DNA of 17,500 nucleotides from Glandiceps talaboti (taxonomy: Eukaryota; Hemichordata; Enteropneusta; Spengelidae). Location of the stretch: NCBI RefSeq assembly GCF_964340395.1, contig NC_135567.1, positions 14,365,306-14,382,805 on the forward strand. The letters run 5' to 3'. Shown piece by piece: positions 16,735 to 17,500 of this stretch. The translations under genes and the position numbers were made by a program. How positions within the stretch are numbered: position 1 is the first letter of the stretch; the number at the start of each line of letters is the position of its first letter. The notes under the pieces were generated by a model, which saw only the letters and a list, made by a program, of their open reading frames with translations, ran no database searches and was not told where the DNA came from.

Positions 16735-16898
16735 AGGCCATGCTAGCTTTTTCCATTCCCCTTTCCTGTCCTTTCCTTTCCTTTGGAATCATCAAGACAG
16801 CATTACTTCTAAGCTTTTTCTTGATTTCCTATGGAAAATGAGGATTGACTTTAATCAATAACGTATATACAAATAACACCTTTAGCACCCAGTCAATG

Positions 16899-16953
16899 CA
16901 TACATACATACATACATACATACATACATACATACATACATACATACATACAT

Positions 16954-17008
<55 letters not shown>

Positions 17009-17145
17009 TACATACATACATACATACATACATACATACATACATACATACATACATACATACATACATACATACATACATACTTACATACATTTACTTG
17101 TCTGTCTGTCTGTCTGTCTGTTTGTTTGTTTGTTTGTTTGTTTGT
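16899..17145. repeat. Compound (TACA)n-(CA)n-(TACA)n-(TGTC)n-(TTTG)n microsatellite
   Basis: TACA units flank a central CA block (about 16970-17003). TGTC and then TTTG units follow at 17100-17145. It lies in the probable intron downstream of the transmembrane exon. Open frames through it are artefacts, except where one runs into the real exon at 17172-17336. Confidence 0.98.
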
Positions 17146-17171
17146 TGTCGTTGAAATAACAGGATACTTAC

Positions 17172-17336
17172 TTTGGAAAGGAGTAACATTGGCATTTTTC
17201 TTGCAGACCGCACGATAAAGCAGAGTAACCATGACAATGACAACAAGAACTAACAGTACAGATACTGCAAACGTCATAACCTGTAACCATGCCAACCAAC
17301 CAATGCCATCATCATTAACACCATCGGCATCAGTTA
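17172..17336 (-). CDS. Internal exon encoding a transmembrane helix
   Basis: The minus-strand acceptor (AATTTTCAG, AG at 17338-17337) and a consensus donor (GTAAGTATC from 17171) bound 165 bases, exactly 55 codons, with phase 1 at both ends. The exon reads VTDADGVNDDGIGWLAWLQ (first residue split), then the hydrophobic VMTFAVSVLLVLVVIVMVTL, then LYRAVCKKNANVTPFQ. The acidic segment before the helix and the basic YRAVCKK after it suggest a type I protein with the N-terminus outside. Phase 1-1 exons are typical of receptor-like proteins built from shuffled extracellular domains. The rest lies right of the window. A candidate last exon downstream (acceptor AG at 16830-16829, reading RNQEKA then stop at 16809) is in matching phase but weak. 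The family is not recognised. Confidence 0.6.
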
Positions 17337-17500
17337 CTGAAAATTATCGATGAAAAACAAGTGTATATTGTAAAGGGAAAGGTTGCTATGTGAATTGTGT
17401 TTAATGAAAAATTGGATGTTAAATAAAATCAAATGTGTTTCAATCACTTTCATTTATCAGTATGGAGTTAGCAGCATTCAGAACTTGGTGGGGTATAGCC

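Noticed and set aside
16809-16828. Last exon of the transmembrane gene (RNQEKA then stop)
   Set aside because: The phase matches and the acceptor is fair, but six residues are too few to support it.
16829-17159. Tyr-Val-Cys-Met and Ile-His-Thr repeat proteins
   Set aside because: They are translations of the TACA and CA microsatellites.

Overview
This looks like nuclear DNA of an invertebrate animal. Coding is sparse and AT-rich, spliceosomal signals are clear (polypyrimidine tracts, CAG acceptors, GTAAGT donors), microsatellites are long, several short inverted-repeat transposon relics are present, and there is a large C2H2 zinc-finger gene. I cannot name the species; a marine invertebrate is a guess. 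There are no prokaryotic operons, rRNA genes, recognisable tRNAs or CRISPR arrays.

Layout. (1) 1-1450: a minus-strand first coding exon (855-932) encodes a signal peptide behind a near-ideal Kozak start. A possible second exon (499-591) ends at the edge of a 140-bp transposon flanked by 9-bp direct repeats. Twin E-boxes and a G-quadruplex-prone tract lie upstream. (2) 1450-4700: relics of several repeat families, a CRE plus TATA pair, and a degenerate copy of a small peptide gene (3284-3367). (3) 5577-6800: an apparently intact 73-codon secreted-peptide gene (5800-6021, plus strand) with a signal peptide, a furin-type RFKR site and two copies of a GDMVNKV motif. It shares its 3' part with the 3284-3733 copy. 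(4) 7550-12430: the dominant gene, a minus-strand C2H2 zinc-finger protein of about 1427 residues in one coding exon. It has 17 canonical and 2 degenerate fingers and an N-terminal half made of about seven diverged ~53-residue repeats, one of which carries four identical 36-bp copies. (5) 12430-14690: its probable upstream region, with a TCTCGCGAGA palindrome, CTCF-like motifs, an 18-bp palindrome and an inverted-repeat element. (6) 14690-17145: very long simple repeats and a 37-bp minisatellite of about 35 units, containing a 518-bp (14-unit) higher-order duplication. (7) 17172-17336: a minus-strand, phase 1-1 exon encoding a transmembrane helix of an otherwise unseen membrane protein.

The genes do not look functionally linked. 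The most interesting items are the uncharacterised secreted-peptide gene and its duplicate, the nested repeat growth inside the zinc-finger protein, the signal-peptide exon next to a transposon, and the higher-order minisatellite. All exon calls rest on reading the sequence; none was tested by a database search or RNA data.
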